Assembly (NCBI GenBank): GCA_032622095.1
Contig: CP136067.1
Coordinates: forward strand, 124,411,030 to 124,475,029
Direction of reading: 5' to 3'
From: Siphonodentalium dalli
Lineage: Eukaryota; Mollusca; Scaphopoda; Gadilida; Siphonodentaliidae
Length of the DNA stretch: 64,000 bases
Positions 22,183 to 33,205 of this stretch are shown piece by piece. Position 1 is the first letter of the stretch; each line of letters opens with the position of its first letter. Under the pieces are notes generated by a model. It was not told where the DNA came from, ran no database searches, and saw only the letters and a list, made by a program, of their open reading frames with translations. The position numbers and the translations under genes are program-made.

Positions 22183-22788
22183 TTAACCATTTCATGACTG
22201 GCATTGTAAGAGAATGCACTGGCACAGGATCTTAAATGCTGCATCAGCGCATTTCCAATGTATTCTCTCATATATGCGAGGCTCCCTTTGCATATTTAAC
22301 CCTTTCAGTGCCAGGTCCGATTTTTGTATCAACCCATATATCCTGTGCCAATGCATTCTCTTATATATGCGAGTCGACCATAGGTCGCCTCGCATATATA
22401 AGAGAATGCATTGGCCTAACAATTTTTCATCATTTGTTATTATTTTTTACAATTTTTTACAATTTTAATAATTTTTTCTTATATTCTTTAACAGACTATT
22501 TTGTAGGTTTAGTGCCCCAGGGAATCTTACGTTTTTCATGGGCATCAAACTTATTACTATGAATACTTGGTGATAGTTTTGAGTTATAACATGCCCCTAA
22601 AGTTTCAACCAGTTTGTTTTTAAATTCGCCATAGCATGCTTAAGCATACCCAAAAAAATTCAACCCAATTTTACAGACCATAAATTAGGGCCGATGAGAT
22701 CGGCCCCTGGCACTGAAAGGGTTAAGAGAATGCATTGGCACAGGGGTTTTTCCAAAATTTCAGGAAGTTCCAGTCATGGAAGGGTTAA
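22183..22788 (+). mobile_element. family B host copy B7, split by an S element
   Basis: TTAACCATTTCATGACTGG on the left and GTCATGGAAGGGTTAA on the right (TTAA 22785-22788). The hairpin stem reads CTTTGCATATTTAA | insertion | TTAAGAGAATGCATTGG. Joining the halves at one TTAA gives the stem GCATATTTAAGAGAATGC, a variant seen uninterrupted at about 30256-30273. Confidence 0.8.
22296..22725 (+). mobile_element. TTAA family S element, copy S1
   Basis: Ends TTAACCCTTTCAGTGCCAGG and CCTGGCACTGAAAGGGTTAA, TTAA at 22296-22299 and 22722-22725. It contains one A-type hairpin, ~230 bp of sequence not seen elsewhere in the window, and GGCCGATGAGATCGGCC near its right end. Nested exactly at a TTAA within B7. 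Confidence 0.8.
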
Positions 22789-23183
22789 CCCTTTACCCAA
22801 CAAACCGGCCAAAAACAGCCAAATAAAGCTGCAACAGCCTAAATTATCTTGGGTCTGTCTCAATAAAACCATACAAATATGGATATCATTGGAACCGGCT
22901 CCTTGACCACATTGTGATAGTTACAGTTAGCCCTGTGCCAATGCATTCTCTTATATATGCGAGTCGACCATAGGTCGCCTCGCATATATAAGAGAATGCA
23001 TTGGCCTAAAAAAAATCTTTTTTTAACACTTTTTACCATTTTTTCTTACATTCTTTAACAATTTTATAATTTTTAATGTGTTAAGCCAATGCATTCTCTT
23101 ATATATGCGAGGCGACCTATGGTCGACTCGCATACATAAGAGAATGCATTGGCACAGGGCCCTTCTGTTGGGTAAAGGGTTAA
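22785..23183 (+). mobile_element. TTAA family A MITE, full copy A4
   Basis: Begins on the TTAA closing B7 and ends TTAA 23180-23183. Both hairpins intact, with one mismatch in the second (GCATACATAAG). Confidence 0.88.
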
Positions 23184-23837
23184 AGCATCGTTTTAATTAT
23201 AATACTATTTCTTTACACTATTATCTATAAAGATCAGTTCATCCTTCAAATTTTGCAGTTTAGAACTTTTATGACTTTGACTATCTGGAAATCTCTGATT
23301 GCTGGTGGGAATTCTTCTTTTATTCCTTAAGAGAATATCAGTTCTAACCACCCAGGTTTAATACATACTTCATTTTATATTTGAGAAGTTCATCAAAGCG
23401 TTAGACGTGGTCATTATATTTCGGTCTTTTGAGATACCCATCATTCTTGTTCAATAAATATCCTTGATATTAATTATGTTTGTCTCGGTTTTCTTTCATT
23501 GTTTTTACTGCACCTACTTCCTATCAGCTTTTTCTTAGAATTTTAATACATTTTTATAATCGTTCTAATAGCTTAATCATGTGTAGCCAATTTAGGATAA
23601 TTAGTTCGTCAAACTATTTATTGGATTAAAGATTTTTAGTTAAAGATGGTCCATCTCTTCCAGACAACAATTACAACAACAACATCATTTTTATAAAACC
23701 CAATTTTAAAGTGATGTGAAACACTCCCGTTGGGTGATAAAATATAAATGGATAATAATCTTGCTCAAAGTTAATTTTTACAAATATTTTATCCAAATTG
23801 ACAACACACATCATCATTCTTATATATTAATTAAATG
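23184..23837. other. spacer, no gene seen
   Basis: Very AT-rich with no coding signal. ACACTCCCGTTGGGTGAT (about 23718) loosely resembles 55188-55206. Confidence 0.5.
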
Positions 23838-24010
23838 CAGTGACTCTCGTTGGCGAAATTATTTTCTTTAGTTTATTGCAAATAGTTGCGTCCCGAATTT
23901 AGAGGTAAATATGTACAATTGCGCGTAGTTTTTTGGAGTATTACTGTCAATTTGCTTGAGATTTTCTGCGATGTCAGTAGAATACTACATTCATCCAGTT
24001 GGCATAGCGC
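23838..24010 (+). repeat. diverged direct repeat, copy 2
   Basis: Partner of 20920-21060, with a ~45-bp insertion in the middle. Confidence 0.6.
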
Positions 24011-24185
24011 CTGAATACTTTAGACTAAGTATATATACTGGATTACAGCCATCTGAGCAGCCATGGCTTGTTGGATATGAATTATATTTTGTGTGGATGT
24101 TAGCCATCAGGAGGACTTTCTGGACATGATTGTTTTCTGTCCATCCATGCCGATATCTCAGGCATGTGCATGTATATATGCTCCC

Positions 24186-24274
24186 AGTGAGAGCTTTCCG
24201 ATGAATGGCAACAAGCCATATTTCCGACTAAATCCTGAAAAATTACCGAGTCGATTATTTAGTGCATTACAGTA
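24186..24274. mobile_element. family C right-half copy C8, deleted
   Basis: GTGAGAGCTTTCCGATGAAT to GTGCATTACAGTA, lacking about 28 bp between AAATTACC and GAGTCG. Confidence 0.7.
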
Positions 24275-24456
24275 CAAAATGCCTACCATTCTCCTGCCTT
24301 AAACATGGTTTGGGTTAAATCCCATGCTTTGTCTTAGAGGATTAATCCATGGTATACAAGACTAGTTTACATATTTATGCACTTTCCACTTAGTGCTATC
24401 AGATCACTAACCATGGACATCAAAGACGTTTATACTCATTCCACACAATTTTATTG

Positions 24457-25414
24457 TTTGGGGAATAGAAGTTTCAATAGATGCTTGATGAAGCAATATG
24501 GGTAGATTGCTTCAACTCAAGAAGTTGCTGGTATCACGCCAAATGTCCTGTCGTAACTCTCATGTGTGCTATGCTTTAACATACCTAGTCACAATCAGAA
24601 TGCATTGGTTGGATTTGAGTGCATTTCAATTCTTGCCCCTCCCTCTTCCGAGATTGGATCCAAAGTTTAGGAATTTGATGATCTAAATAACGAAAATTTC
24701 AAATTTGAAGCAAGATAATATTATGCTACAAAGTTCATTCCCTTTCTTATTAAAAATAAATAAAAATACTGAAATTAGGTCTGCTTCAACTTTTCAACAT
24801 TTCTCAACAAATTTATTGTTATGATTGTACCTGTAGTTTTCTAAAAGTAGAATTATATTTTAAAAGTTTCAAATCTAAATTAAATGTATGTTTCCCAAGG
24901 TGTGCAAAATTTTGCAGACAACTGTGATGTGTCATGACATAATTGGAAAATCTTATGTGACAACAGGTCGCAACTCCATTCAGCATCTCCTACCAAGTTT
25001 TGTCCCAACTTAGTAACGGGTTCTAGAGGGGAATAGAAGTTTAAATAGATGCTTGATGAAGCAATATGGGTACATAGCTTCAACTCCAGAAGTTGCTGGT
25101 ATCACGCCAAATGTCCTGTCGTAACTCTCATGTGTGCTATGCTTTAACATACCCAGTCACAATCGGAATGCATTGGTTTCGATTTGAGTGAATTCAAGTG
25201 TTGCCCCTGAAACTCCATGGTAATATAAGTTTAGATCCAAAATTTAGGAACATGAGGATCTAAATAACGAAAGTTACACATTGGACTCATGAACATGCTC
25301 CAAATTTCTTGAAATAGTCCCTTTCTTTTTATAAATTAAATAAAAATATTGAAATTAGGTCTCAATTAACTTTTCTGATCAAATTTGTTGTTTGGTTGTA
25401 CATGTAGTTTCTTT
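24457..25414 (+). repeat. ~560-bp tandem repeat, units a and b (left part)
   Basis: Unit a starts GGGAATAGAAGTTTCAATAG (24457) and unit b GGGAATAGAAGTTTAAATAG (25027). Both carry GATGAAGCAATATGGGTA, AAGAAGTTGCTGGTATCACG, TTTAGGAACTTGAGGATC-type and ATTGAAATTAGGTCT motifs. Unit b is interrupted at 25413-25416 and resumes at 27586. Confidence 0.85.
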
Positions 25415-25586
25415 AAAGGAATACGGTCCTGAAAAAACAATATTATTTTCTTTCAACATACCGATAATATATATATATAAAATGTCCATTGGGCGCATAT
25501 AATCTAATATTCGGCCGCCAATCGTTATTTTTATAACGATTAAAAAAAATTCCGAAGTTAGCCGAAGATTTTGTTGTAGACGAAGT

Positions 25587-25656
25587 CACGTGATCATCAG
25601 CCCGATCACGTGATTGTCACATGTAAACAGAAGCATAGCACATGATCAATCACGTG
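25587..25656. promoter_or_regulatory. cluster of three CACGTG motifs
   Basis: CACGTG occurs at 25587-25592, 25607-25612 and 25651-25656, the first two as TCACGTGATC/T. CACGTG is the canonical E-box bound by bHLH factors. A promoter role inside the insertion is inference only. Confidence 0.3.
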
Positions 25657-27141
25657 GTAACTCATTGACAACGCATAGATACGCGACAGCGGTATTTTAA
25701 GTTTGCATGTAGTCGATCGCGGCCTTTGAAGATTGTCGCGTTATCACACTGCGAATGCAAAACTTCGCCGAAAACATCGCCTTTCTCGTAATTAAATGTC
25801 TTTATCGTGTTATTATTACTATTATTATATGTATGGCGATGTGTTGTTACTATAAAGCCATGCCCGTATATTATTCAGTTTTGCGCGCATTTATCTATAT
25901 CAACGCGTGCTCGTGTTTATATATATTTTTTCGTTACCGGAATAGTCCAAGTTATATTATATATGCATATCAAGATTGCATATATACGCGAAGACTTGCA
26001 CAGTTATTAGGCAATTATCATCTCGTAAACATTCCAATTTCCAGATGCCATTAGTCGTGTGTCAATAAAGAGCGTTTGGTTTTAATTTATCGTACCGCGG
26101 TAAGACAACACAAAATTGGTTTATTGATGTCGGATTTAATCAATTATAATCAAGCCATTCATTACCAATATGATATGATAAGTTCATTTTTCCTTGGTTA
26201 TGAATCTTTTATATATTTGGGCAATATGGTGTTTATATATATTTCGGAATATTGCTTCCCCCAAGCCAAAACAATCTAGCCGACTGTCACTGATGGAAAT
26301 TCACTGCATCTATGCATGGTTATTGGCCTATAAAATTAGCTCTCTAGCGATGCGGTCTATTGAATATCCAGGTCATAAATCGACCTCTATGTGTCAATTT
26401 GTCAATTACGCATAACAATAGGGTTATAAAATATATAAATGTTCGCCGTGGTTCGTTTAAACATCCAATCATATATAACACTTTTTGAAGGAGGGATAAT
26501 AATCCGGTTTAATATGGAATCACATATTCAAGTGCTCTTTATTCGCAATATATCGCAATAGTGAACGCTCTTTATTGCGTCAAGGTAAAGGGACTCGACT
26601 TAGAACAGTTGTTCTAGTGATTGTTTACTGATTACAACAATACAGGTCAATACATGTACATGAACTTCCGATATGCATGCTTTATATATCCTTCCATCAT
26701 TGTCATAGCAATTTCCGCTTTATTAAACTCTTTTTATTCGTACAATATTAGGAAAACTCTTAACATGGAACGCTCTTTATTGAGCCATGGTGAAGGAATT
26801 GGGGACTCGACTTAGAATAGTTGTCATCGTGAATTATTCATCAACATACTCCCCACTAACTGCAATTGTATGTATTCGTAACCATGACTGACTCGTCAAA
26901 TTAAACGCTCTTTATTTGGTATATGTAATCGGTTTCTGATTTTCCCACAGAAATCCTGCCAAATGTCTCGTAAACGAACATCGTTTGGAAATGAATACAG
27001 CATATGCCTAACTGAGAGTCACTAGAATGAATGAATGATTGTAAATACGGGACACTCGGGGCATATATACGGAAAATTAAAACAACATCGCGAACACGCA
27101 CCCGAATAAAGTTCACATGCCGGCTCGTGTTTTTATAAGCT

Positions 27142-27369
27142 TTATACGAAAGTGTTATCTACCCCGCTCAATCGTCCCTCTATATTTTTTGTCAAAACAA
27201 TACCGTAACTTTCCAAACAGCACTTAAGACAAATCACAAGTGAAGATAACTCACCGCGCGATGACAATTCACCATGTGTACACAATGCTATTGATATGCC
27301 CCGCAGTAATTCCATTACACTCACCGCTGATGTCGATTCCGGATTTTCCATCGCCATGTAGGTAGACAT
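27142..27369 (-). CDS. unidentified small open frame near the insertion's right end
   Basis: 75 codons on the minus strand starting MSTYMAMENPESTSAVSVME. No domain recognised. A perfect CRE-type TGACGTCA lies at 27417-27424, about 50 bp upstream of the start codon, and the local GC content is higher than in flanking DNA. It could be a first exon of a lost transposon gene or chance. Splice signals were not established. Confidence 0.2.
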   Translation of the reverse strand: MSTYMAMENPESTSAVSVMELLRGISIALCTHGELSSRGELSSLVICLKCCLESYGIVLTKNIEGRLSGVDNTFV

Positions 27370-27585
27370 AATTAACTCCGACTCCGATTCCCTGTTTTTA
27401 ATTAGTTTACCTCGCTTGACGTCATGCGAGGTTTTGCGACGGAGATAGTCGACAACCGGTGGTGGTATTATTTATTTATTTCTCGGCTTATTTATTACGC
27501 GATTTTTATGGGACTTGAATCATTGTGATCACAATAGGGGTGGCTTTCCGATAGAGTTTTGTTGTTTCATGAGGATAGTAATCCT

Positions 27586-28200
27586 TTAAAGAAAAATATT
27601 ATTTTTATATTTCAAATCTAAATTAAATGTACTTTTCCAGGTTGTGCGAAATTTTGCTGATAACTGTGATGTGCCGTGACATAATTAGCAGATTATATGT
27701 GGCAACAAGTCGCACCTCCATTCAACTTCCCCCACCAAGTTTTGTCCAGACATAGTCAAATGTCACAAAGTTTCAATACATGCTGGATGAAGCAATATGT
27801 GTAGATAACTTCAACTCAAGAAGTTGCTGGTATCGCGCCAAATGACTCTCATATGCGATACCAGTCACAATCTGAATGATTAGGATTTGAGTTCTTTTCA
27901 ACTCTTGCACCCTCCCACTCCACAGTTTGGACCCAAAATTTAGGAACTTGAGGATCTAAATAGCGAAAGTTGCACATTGGAAGCATGAACATGCTACAAA
28001 TTTCTTGAAATTGTCCCATATTTAGTAGAAATTAAAAAAAAATATTGAAATTAGATCTCATTCAACTTTTCTGATCGAATTGGTCCTAATAATTGTACAG
28101 GTAGTTTTTTTAAAGTAAAATTTTATTTTGATATTTCAAATCTAAATTGAACGCACTTTTCCAGATTGTGCGATATTTTGCTGATAACTATTTGAAAAGT
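27586..28200 (+). repeat. ~560-bp tandem repeat, end of unit b and unit c
   Basis: Resumes with TTCAAATCTAAATTAAATGT, the TGTGCGAAATTTTGCTGATA block shared with 24898, then unit c from 27763 (AAAGTTTCAATACATGCTGG). Unit c is the most diverged and fades out near 28200, where a repeat K piece begins. Confidence 0.8.
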
Positions 28201-28235
28201 GAATATTATTAGGAGCACAAATCGCCAAGTGGCTT

Positions 28236-28692
28236 TAAATAAACTTTTGTTGGATTTCAGTGTGAAAGGGTTACTTGAATGAATTTAAGCTGCATGACGT
28301 TAGTTTCCACATACAGGTATACACACTAACTGAACTCTCCGAATCAATTTGAGATAATACGTTGTTTGACAATAGGTAACCGAAATCACTTCCCCTCAAC
28401 AATACCCTATGGTGCAGGAATATTTATACAGCTAAAGGTTAGGGTATTATCAAGGCACTGGCACCCACGATTTATCTGTGTGTCGCAATATGTAATTGGT
28501 TCCTATGAGCAGGTTACAGGTGGTTGGTTGGAATTTACAAAGCGCTTTCCATCGCCCCGACACCGGCCATGTTTACTTGTCAGGTAAATCATAAGGAGTC
28601 GCTATTGTCTGGTATGAGTGTCGAGTACCGAGCTGTTCACTTTAAGTTTCCTCCTGTATTGATCTCTGCTTTTATTAAGATTCGCACAATTG
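28236..28692. other. spacer, no gene seen
   Basis: Two overlapping open frames (28366-28587, 28524-28976) lack recognisable domains. The second runs through an inverted repeat and a D element, so it is not taken as a gene. Confidence 0.5.
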
Positions 28693-29278
28693 ATCTTATC
28701 ATATCATTATGTATGAAAATTGCAGCCGTGCACCTGGGCTTGTACAGTGCTGTCACTCATGCTACTGGCTGTACCATGGGGATCGCAGGTCATATGAGTA
28801 TTTATGCACCGCCAAAATTATTTTATAGATACATGTACACCTGGATATACTGCAAATTATTAATTAAAAAAAAAATTCTGGAATTGTTTAAATTTTTTTG
28901 TCCAAATAGAATCTATGTGAAGACGTTTTATAGAAATTTGATAATGAAGAAACTTTCCAGAGAAGATGAGGCCTAAAGCATAAGGAAGTCCACAGAGGGG
29001 GAATTTAGTGATGCTATATGGGATAGCGTCACTAAATTACCCTCTGGGGACCTCATTCGCAAATGGGACACACTATAATCACACTATAATCAGAATTAGA
29101 GAGAAAAAAATGTATTTTTTTTAAAATAATCCAGGTGTATCAATAAAATAATTTTGGCAGTGCATAAATACCCATATGTCCCACGATCCCCATGATACAG
29201 CCAGTAGCATGAGTGACGGCACTGTACGAGCCCAGGTGCATGGCTGCAGTATTCATACATAATGGTATGATAAGATCA
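28693..29278. repeat. inverted repeat with ~150-bp arms around a D element
   Basis: The left arm 28693-28845 (GATCTTATCATATCATTATG onward) pairs with the right arm 29131-29278 (ending GGTATGATAAGATC). Arms are about 85-90% identical. The ~285-bp centre holds a family D right half. Confidence 0.85.
28895..29095. mobile_element. family D right-half fragment
   Basis: AATAGAATCTATGTGAAGAC, ACTTTCCAGAGAAGATGAGG, then a hairpin (GAATTTAGTGATGCTATATG) and ACACTATAATCA near the terminus. Confidence 0.7.
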
Positions 29279-29361
29279 TTTGTCTTGCCTTCCTTCTGTG
29301 GAGTGAACAAAATCATTGTTATATAAGCCTCAATGTTAAATAAACCATCGATCAATTTATA

Positions 29362-29550
29362 TCGAAAAATTGGAATTGGGGGGAAAAGAACATATAAAGC
29401 CTAGCTGTGTGGTCCACAGTCCAGATGTATTGCTGAGAGCCCCCCATCTTCTCGATGTCCACTTGAAATTTTCTCTTGCCTCACTTGAATTTAGAGTGCC
29501 GTTATTCATACACCCGGTGGTGACCCTTTGTCCGAATACACAATACATTT
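29362..29550 (+). repeat. ~185-bp direct duplication, copy 1
   Basis: AAAGCCTAGCTGTGTGGTCC to TGTCCGAATACACAATACAT. It matches 30520-30692 (AAAGCCTGTGTGGTCTGCAG, CACCCGTTGTGACCCTTTG). Confidence 0.75.
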
Positions 29551-29671
29551 TGAGTATTTCTCGTTTTTATTTCTAATTAAAAAAAGTTAAGTAACAGCCT
29601 GTAACAGCCAAGATATTTTATATTGATCGAAAAATAAGGATTCTATTTAGAAAATAGTTCTCGCCATTAAA

Positions 29672-30327
29672 AACATTGGCCTAACAATATTTACCTTGAC
29701 ATTGTAAAGCCAGTGCATTCTCTTATATATGCGAGACTCCCTATGGGATACTCGCATATATAAGAGAATGGACTGACACAGGATCATTACTGCTGCAACA
29801 GAGCAGATCCCGTCATTAACCATTCCATGACTGGAGCTTCCTGAAATTTTGCACAAATCCTGTGCCAATGCATTCTCTTATATATGTTAGTATCCCATAG
29901 GGAACCTCGCATATATATAAGTAAATATACATTGGCCTAACAATATTTATCTTGACATTGTAAGCTGCATTCTCTTATATATGAGTGGCTTCCTATGGGA
30001 GACTCGCATATTTAGAGAATGCACTGGCACTAGATCTTTAATGCTGCACCAGCGCAGATCCCGTCATTCCATTCCATGACTCGAGCTTCCTGAAATTTTG
30101 CGAAAACCCTGTGCCAATGCATTTTTTTATATATGCGAGTCTCCCGTAGGAAGTCTCGCATACATATAAGTAAGTACATTGGCCTAAAAATATTTATCTT
30201 GACATTGTAAGCCAGTGCATTCTCTGATATATGCGAGGCTCCCTATGGGAGACTGGCATATTTAAGAGAATGCACTGGCACAGGATCTTCAGTGCTGCAC
30301 CAGCGCAGCTCCATCATTAAAGGGTTA
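29672..30327 (+). mobile_element. array of three family B copies (B8-B10)
   Basis: B8 (29672-29819) is a right half. B9 starts at the shared TTAA 29816 (TTAACCATTCCATGACTGG). B10 starts near 30069 (CATTCCATGACTCGAGC) and ends TCATTAAAGGGTTA at 30327. Each has CTCCC/GGGAG-type hairpins, and the linkers alternate TTGGCCTAACAATATTTA and TTGACATTGTAAGCC. Tandem insertion or unequal exchange is possible. Confidence 0.75.
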
Positions 30328-30512
30328 TATAGAAGGATGAAATTCTTCAGCCTGATTCATGTGGAAAGTTTAATAGTGAATTGATCGCAAAATCATAAAG
30401 AATGTCTTGAAAATTAGATCAACTTAAGCTAATTTGACGGTGGCCGGGTTGGTCACATGCCTGTATATAACTTTTCACTATTGAATGTGACACAATCCAT
30501 TGATCAATTAAT
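30328..30512 (-). repeat. ~185-bp inverted-copy segment, copy 2
   Basis: Reverse complement of 21374-21556. The adjacent B end is shared in the same relative position. Confidence 0.85.
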
Positions 30513-30519
30513 ATATAGA

Positions 30520-30692
30520 GAAGATGGGATTGGGAATAGAACATAAAGCCTGTGTGGTCTGCAGTCCAGATTTTGTGCTAGCCACCATCTTCTCGTTGTC
30601 CACTTAAGATTTTATCCCCCACTCAATTTAATTTGGAGTGCCATTATTCATACACCCGTTGTGACCCTTTGTTGGAATACACAATACATTCA
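30520..30692 (+). repeat. ~185-bp direct duplication, copy 2
   Basis: Partner of 29362-29550. Together with 30328-30512 it shows that this locus is a patchwork of duplicated segments. Confidence 0.75.
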
Positions 30693-31036
30693 CAAACCCA
30701 TTGTAAAGTTTAACATCCCAATGATTTGTGAATCTTTAACAGCCATATTGTACCATAGTTAGAGGTGTGATTTCGGGCTATATTAGCCAGCGTTTCATAA
30801 CACAGATTGTTGATGATGGTCATATCAGGTGAATGGTTTTGATGGATCAGTAAGGATATCCATCTAAGATTATTTTATTTGAGTTGTCCTCAGCAGGGGT
30901 CAATTATCCTGACATAAAATGGCCGCTTTCACAGAGTATCACAGGTTGATTCAATTTTACATTGAGTGTGTATAGTATTTGCTGGATAGCCACCCATCTG
31001 AATGAAATGAATAACCTATCTCAAGCTGTGTTTCCT
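30693..31036. other. spacer, no gene seen
   Basis: Nothing recognised. Confidence 0.5.
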
Positions 31037-31287
31037 TTAACCCTTTGATGATGGAAGCTGTGCTGGTGCAGCATTAAAGACCCTGTGCCAGTGCATTCTC
31101 TTCCATAGGGAGCCTTGCATATATAAGAGAATGCACTGGCTTACAAGGTCAAGGTAAATATTGTTATATAGGCCAATGTATTCTCTTATATATGCGAGGC
31201 TCCCTATGGGAGACTCGCATATATAAGAGAATTCATTAGCACAGGGTTTTCACAAAGTTTCAGGAAGCTCCAGTCATGGAATGGTTA
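31037..31287 (+). mobile_element. TTAA family B MITE, copy B11
   Basis: TTAACCCTTTGATGATGGAA to GTCATGGAATGGTTAA, TTAA at 31037-31040 and 31284-31287. The first hairpin has lost part of its left arm. The second is nearly intact. Confidence 0.75.
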
Positions 31288-31660
31288 AAAGCACCCAGTG
31301 TTTCTAACATACAATTGTGAAGATATGATACATGTCAACTAATGTATTAAAAATATTACTGGGTTCTTAGCTGAACTATCCGAACCATGTCTTTTTCAAA
31401 TTGTCAACATACGTTTCCACAATACCCCTACTACCCTTTTTGCAAAAAATTTGAAAGGCTGACAAAATCCAATACCCAGCTACAATCTCCTGCTAAAGTT
31501 TGGACATGAGCGCATTTCAAACTAGGAAAAATAAATATTTTTTACATGCCATGGGTATTATATGTCTTAAATATTTTTATTTATTTGAAATATTATACGC
31601 CAATCATGTGTCAGAATTTATTTAAGTCGTATTATTCCAGATACCCTGTAAAAATAATTG
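31288..31660. other. spacer, no gene seen
   Basis: Only a short echo of the downstream repeat (ATGTCAACTAATGTATTAA, about 31337) is visible. Confidence 0.5.
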
Positions 31661-31752
31661 TTTCTAAACTAAGGCCCATTAGCCATGTATAATATGTGCT
31701 TTGCATGGCGACCTCTCCCCACCAAAGTTGACTCTTTGAGAAACAACAATTA
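31661..31752 (+). repeat. partial copy of the 32187/33419 repeat unit
   Basis: TTTCTAAACTAAGGCCCATT through TTTGAGAAACAACAATTA, shared with 32211-32301 and 33443-33552. Confidence 0.8.
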
Positions 31753-31904
31753 CAGTAATGCTCTAAATAATCAACTCCTTAACCACAGCTTATGGATAAC
31801 TTTTCAGGATTTAGTCGGAAATATGGCTTGTTGCCATTCATCGGAAAGCTCTCACTGAGAGCTTTCCGATGAATGGCAACAAGCCATATTTCCGACTAAA
31901 TCCT
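31751..31904. mobile_element. family C copy C9, right end truncated
   Basis: TA (31751-31752) CAGTAATGCTCTAAATAATC, centre CTCTCACTGAGAGC, then the right arm stops at GACTAAATCCTT. Inserted at the same site of the repeat unit as C10. Confidence 0.8.
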
Positions 31905-31924
31905 TATTCCTATTTTGTCACAGG

Positions 31925-31998
31925 GAGCAAGCCTTAAATTATTACAGACTGAGGTCCCCAGAAGGTGAATTTAGTGACGCTATCCCGCACAGCGCATC
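31925..31998. mobile_element. family D left-end fragment
   Basis: CAAGCCTTAAATTATTACAG, GAGGTCCCCAGAAGG arm, ending in TATCCCGCACAGCGC. Confidence 0.65.
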
Positions 31999-32023
31999 CT
32001 GCTTCCTCGGTGGTCAAATCTAG

Positions 32024-32176
32024 GGATGCCTGTGGCACATAAGATACTATGGGTGGCGGGATGGGGTGGTGGGCGGGCCACCTTATACATATTATTTATA
32101 TGGGCAGTAGCATTAGTCTCCAGAGCCTGCGGCGCATAAGATACTATGGGTGGTGGGCGGGCCACCTTATACATAT
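32024..32176 (+). repeat. ~95-bp tandem duplication
   Basis: ATAAGATACTATGGGTGG and GTGGGCGGGCCACCTTATAC each occur twice about 95 bp apart. Confidence 0.8.
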
Positions 32177-32299
32177 ACATATATAACCCACTAAACCTGT
32201 TTTGCCTTTTGTTTCTAAACTAAGGCCCATTGGCCATGTATAATCTGCTTTGCATGGCGACATCTCCCCACCAAAGTTGACTCTTTGAGAAACAACAAT

Positions 32300-32415
32300 T
32301 ACAGTAAAGCCCTAAATAATCGACTCCTTAACCACAGCAGAATTATGGGTAACTTTTGAAAAATCACCATAATTCTTATATGGTTAAGGAGTCTATTATT
32401 TAGGGCATTGCTGTA
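32300..32415. mobile_element. family C copy C10, internally deleted
   Basis: TACAGTAAAGCCCTAAATAA to AGGGCATTGCTGTA, 116 bp. The centre is lost from GGGTAACTTTT to the inner right arm. Unit 2 has the empty site CAATTACCATTGC (TA 33551-33552), apart from about 7 extra bases on the filled side. Confidence 0.8.
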
Positions 32416-32604
32416 TATTTACTATTGCTCTTTCTCTTGGAGTCTACTAACCAAATCCAATACTTTCCCAGCAGGTTTGCAAATGACATGTCAACTAATG
32501 TATTAACAATAGCATTGGGTTTCTTTGCTGAAGATTCTAATACATTTGTGGAGTATGGCATCACCCACCATTCTTGCCCCATCCCTGTGTTCACAGACTG
32601 AGAA

Positions 32605-33205
32605 TAAGCCTCGTCACTGGTTCGCGATTTTCAAGATGGCCGATGGTTCCATATGGTCCGATTCCTAGCTTTTTACTCAACCCACCGGTAAAAGGTCAAA
32701 GTTAAGAAGTAGCATCCATTTGTAAACATTCGACAGTGCAAGCATTTTTTATCAGCATTTGATGGCATAATTTCAGTTATTCTGAGTGCAACTACGGGTT
32801 TAAGAATTGTTTTGTGGTCATGTCATCTACCTGTCTACAGAGTTAGGACCTGGTGATGATGCGGACATACAGACGTTTAAGTGATGGACGTCCCCTTTTG
32901 TCAACGAACTTCTCATAATTTACTGATAAATAGCGAGTATTTGCGATAAAAAAAATAGCGCAAAAATATATACATGATACACTCAATCGATCTACTGCGC
33001 GAAACGTACGTATTGTATGTATCCAGGGTGCTTATTTAATTAGATTTATGAAGTTGTCGCACCTGCGATTCGGTAACGAACTGTTGTCATTTTATTTTGG
33101 GAATTCCCAGACTGGAGCCATATGCTAAAAATAGATGCTACTTCTCAACTTTGACCTCCGGAGACCAAATGGCGGATTCACCCGCGAGTTAGTGATCTTA
33201 CTTAT
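32605..33205. mobile_element. ~600-bp insertion with imperfect terminal inverted repeats
   Basis: Absent from unit 2. The left end (ATAAGCCTCGTCACTGGTTC, AAGATGGCCG, then GGTCAAAGTTAAGAAGTAGC) pairs with the complement of the right end (ATAAGTAAGATCACTAACTC, CGCCATTTGG, GGTCAAAGTTGAGAAGTAGC). A clear target duplication was not found. No open frame of size. Confidence 0.65.

Larger units (their letters stand above)
25417..27585. mobile_element. ~2.17-kb insertion with inverted ends
   Basis: Splits repeat unit b. The flanks TAGTTTCTTTAAAG and CTTTAAAGAAAAAT rejoin to match the uninterrupted sequence of units a (about 24835) and c (about 28110). Ends AGGAATACGGTCCTGA and, complemented, AGGATTACTATCCTCA are imperfect inverted repeats. 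TTAA (or TTTAAA) lies on both sides, so a TTAA or TA duplication is possible. The interior repeats GAACGCTCTTTATTG at least twice within a ~214-bp duplicated block (26555, 26769). Superfamily uncertain, no transposase found. Confidence 0.7.

Noticed and set aside
28524-28976. 150-codon frame
   Set aside because: Passes through an inverted-repeat arm and into a D element, so it is not a conserved coding unit.
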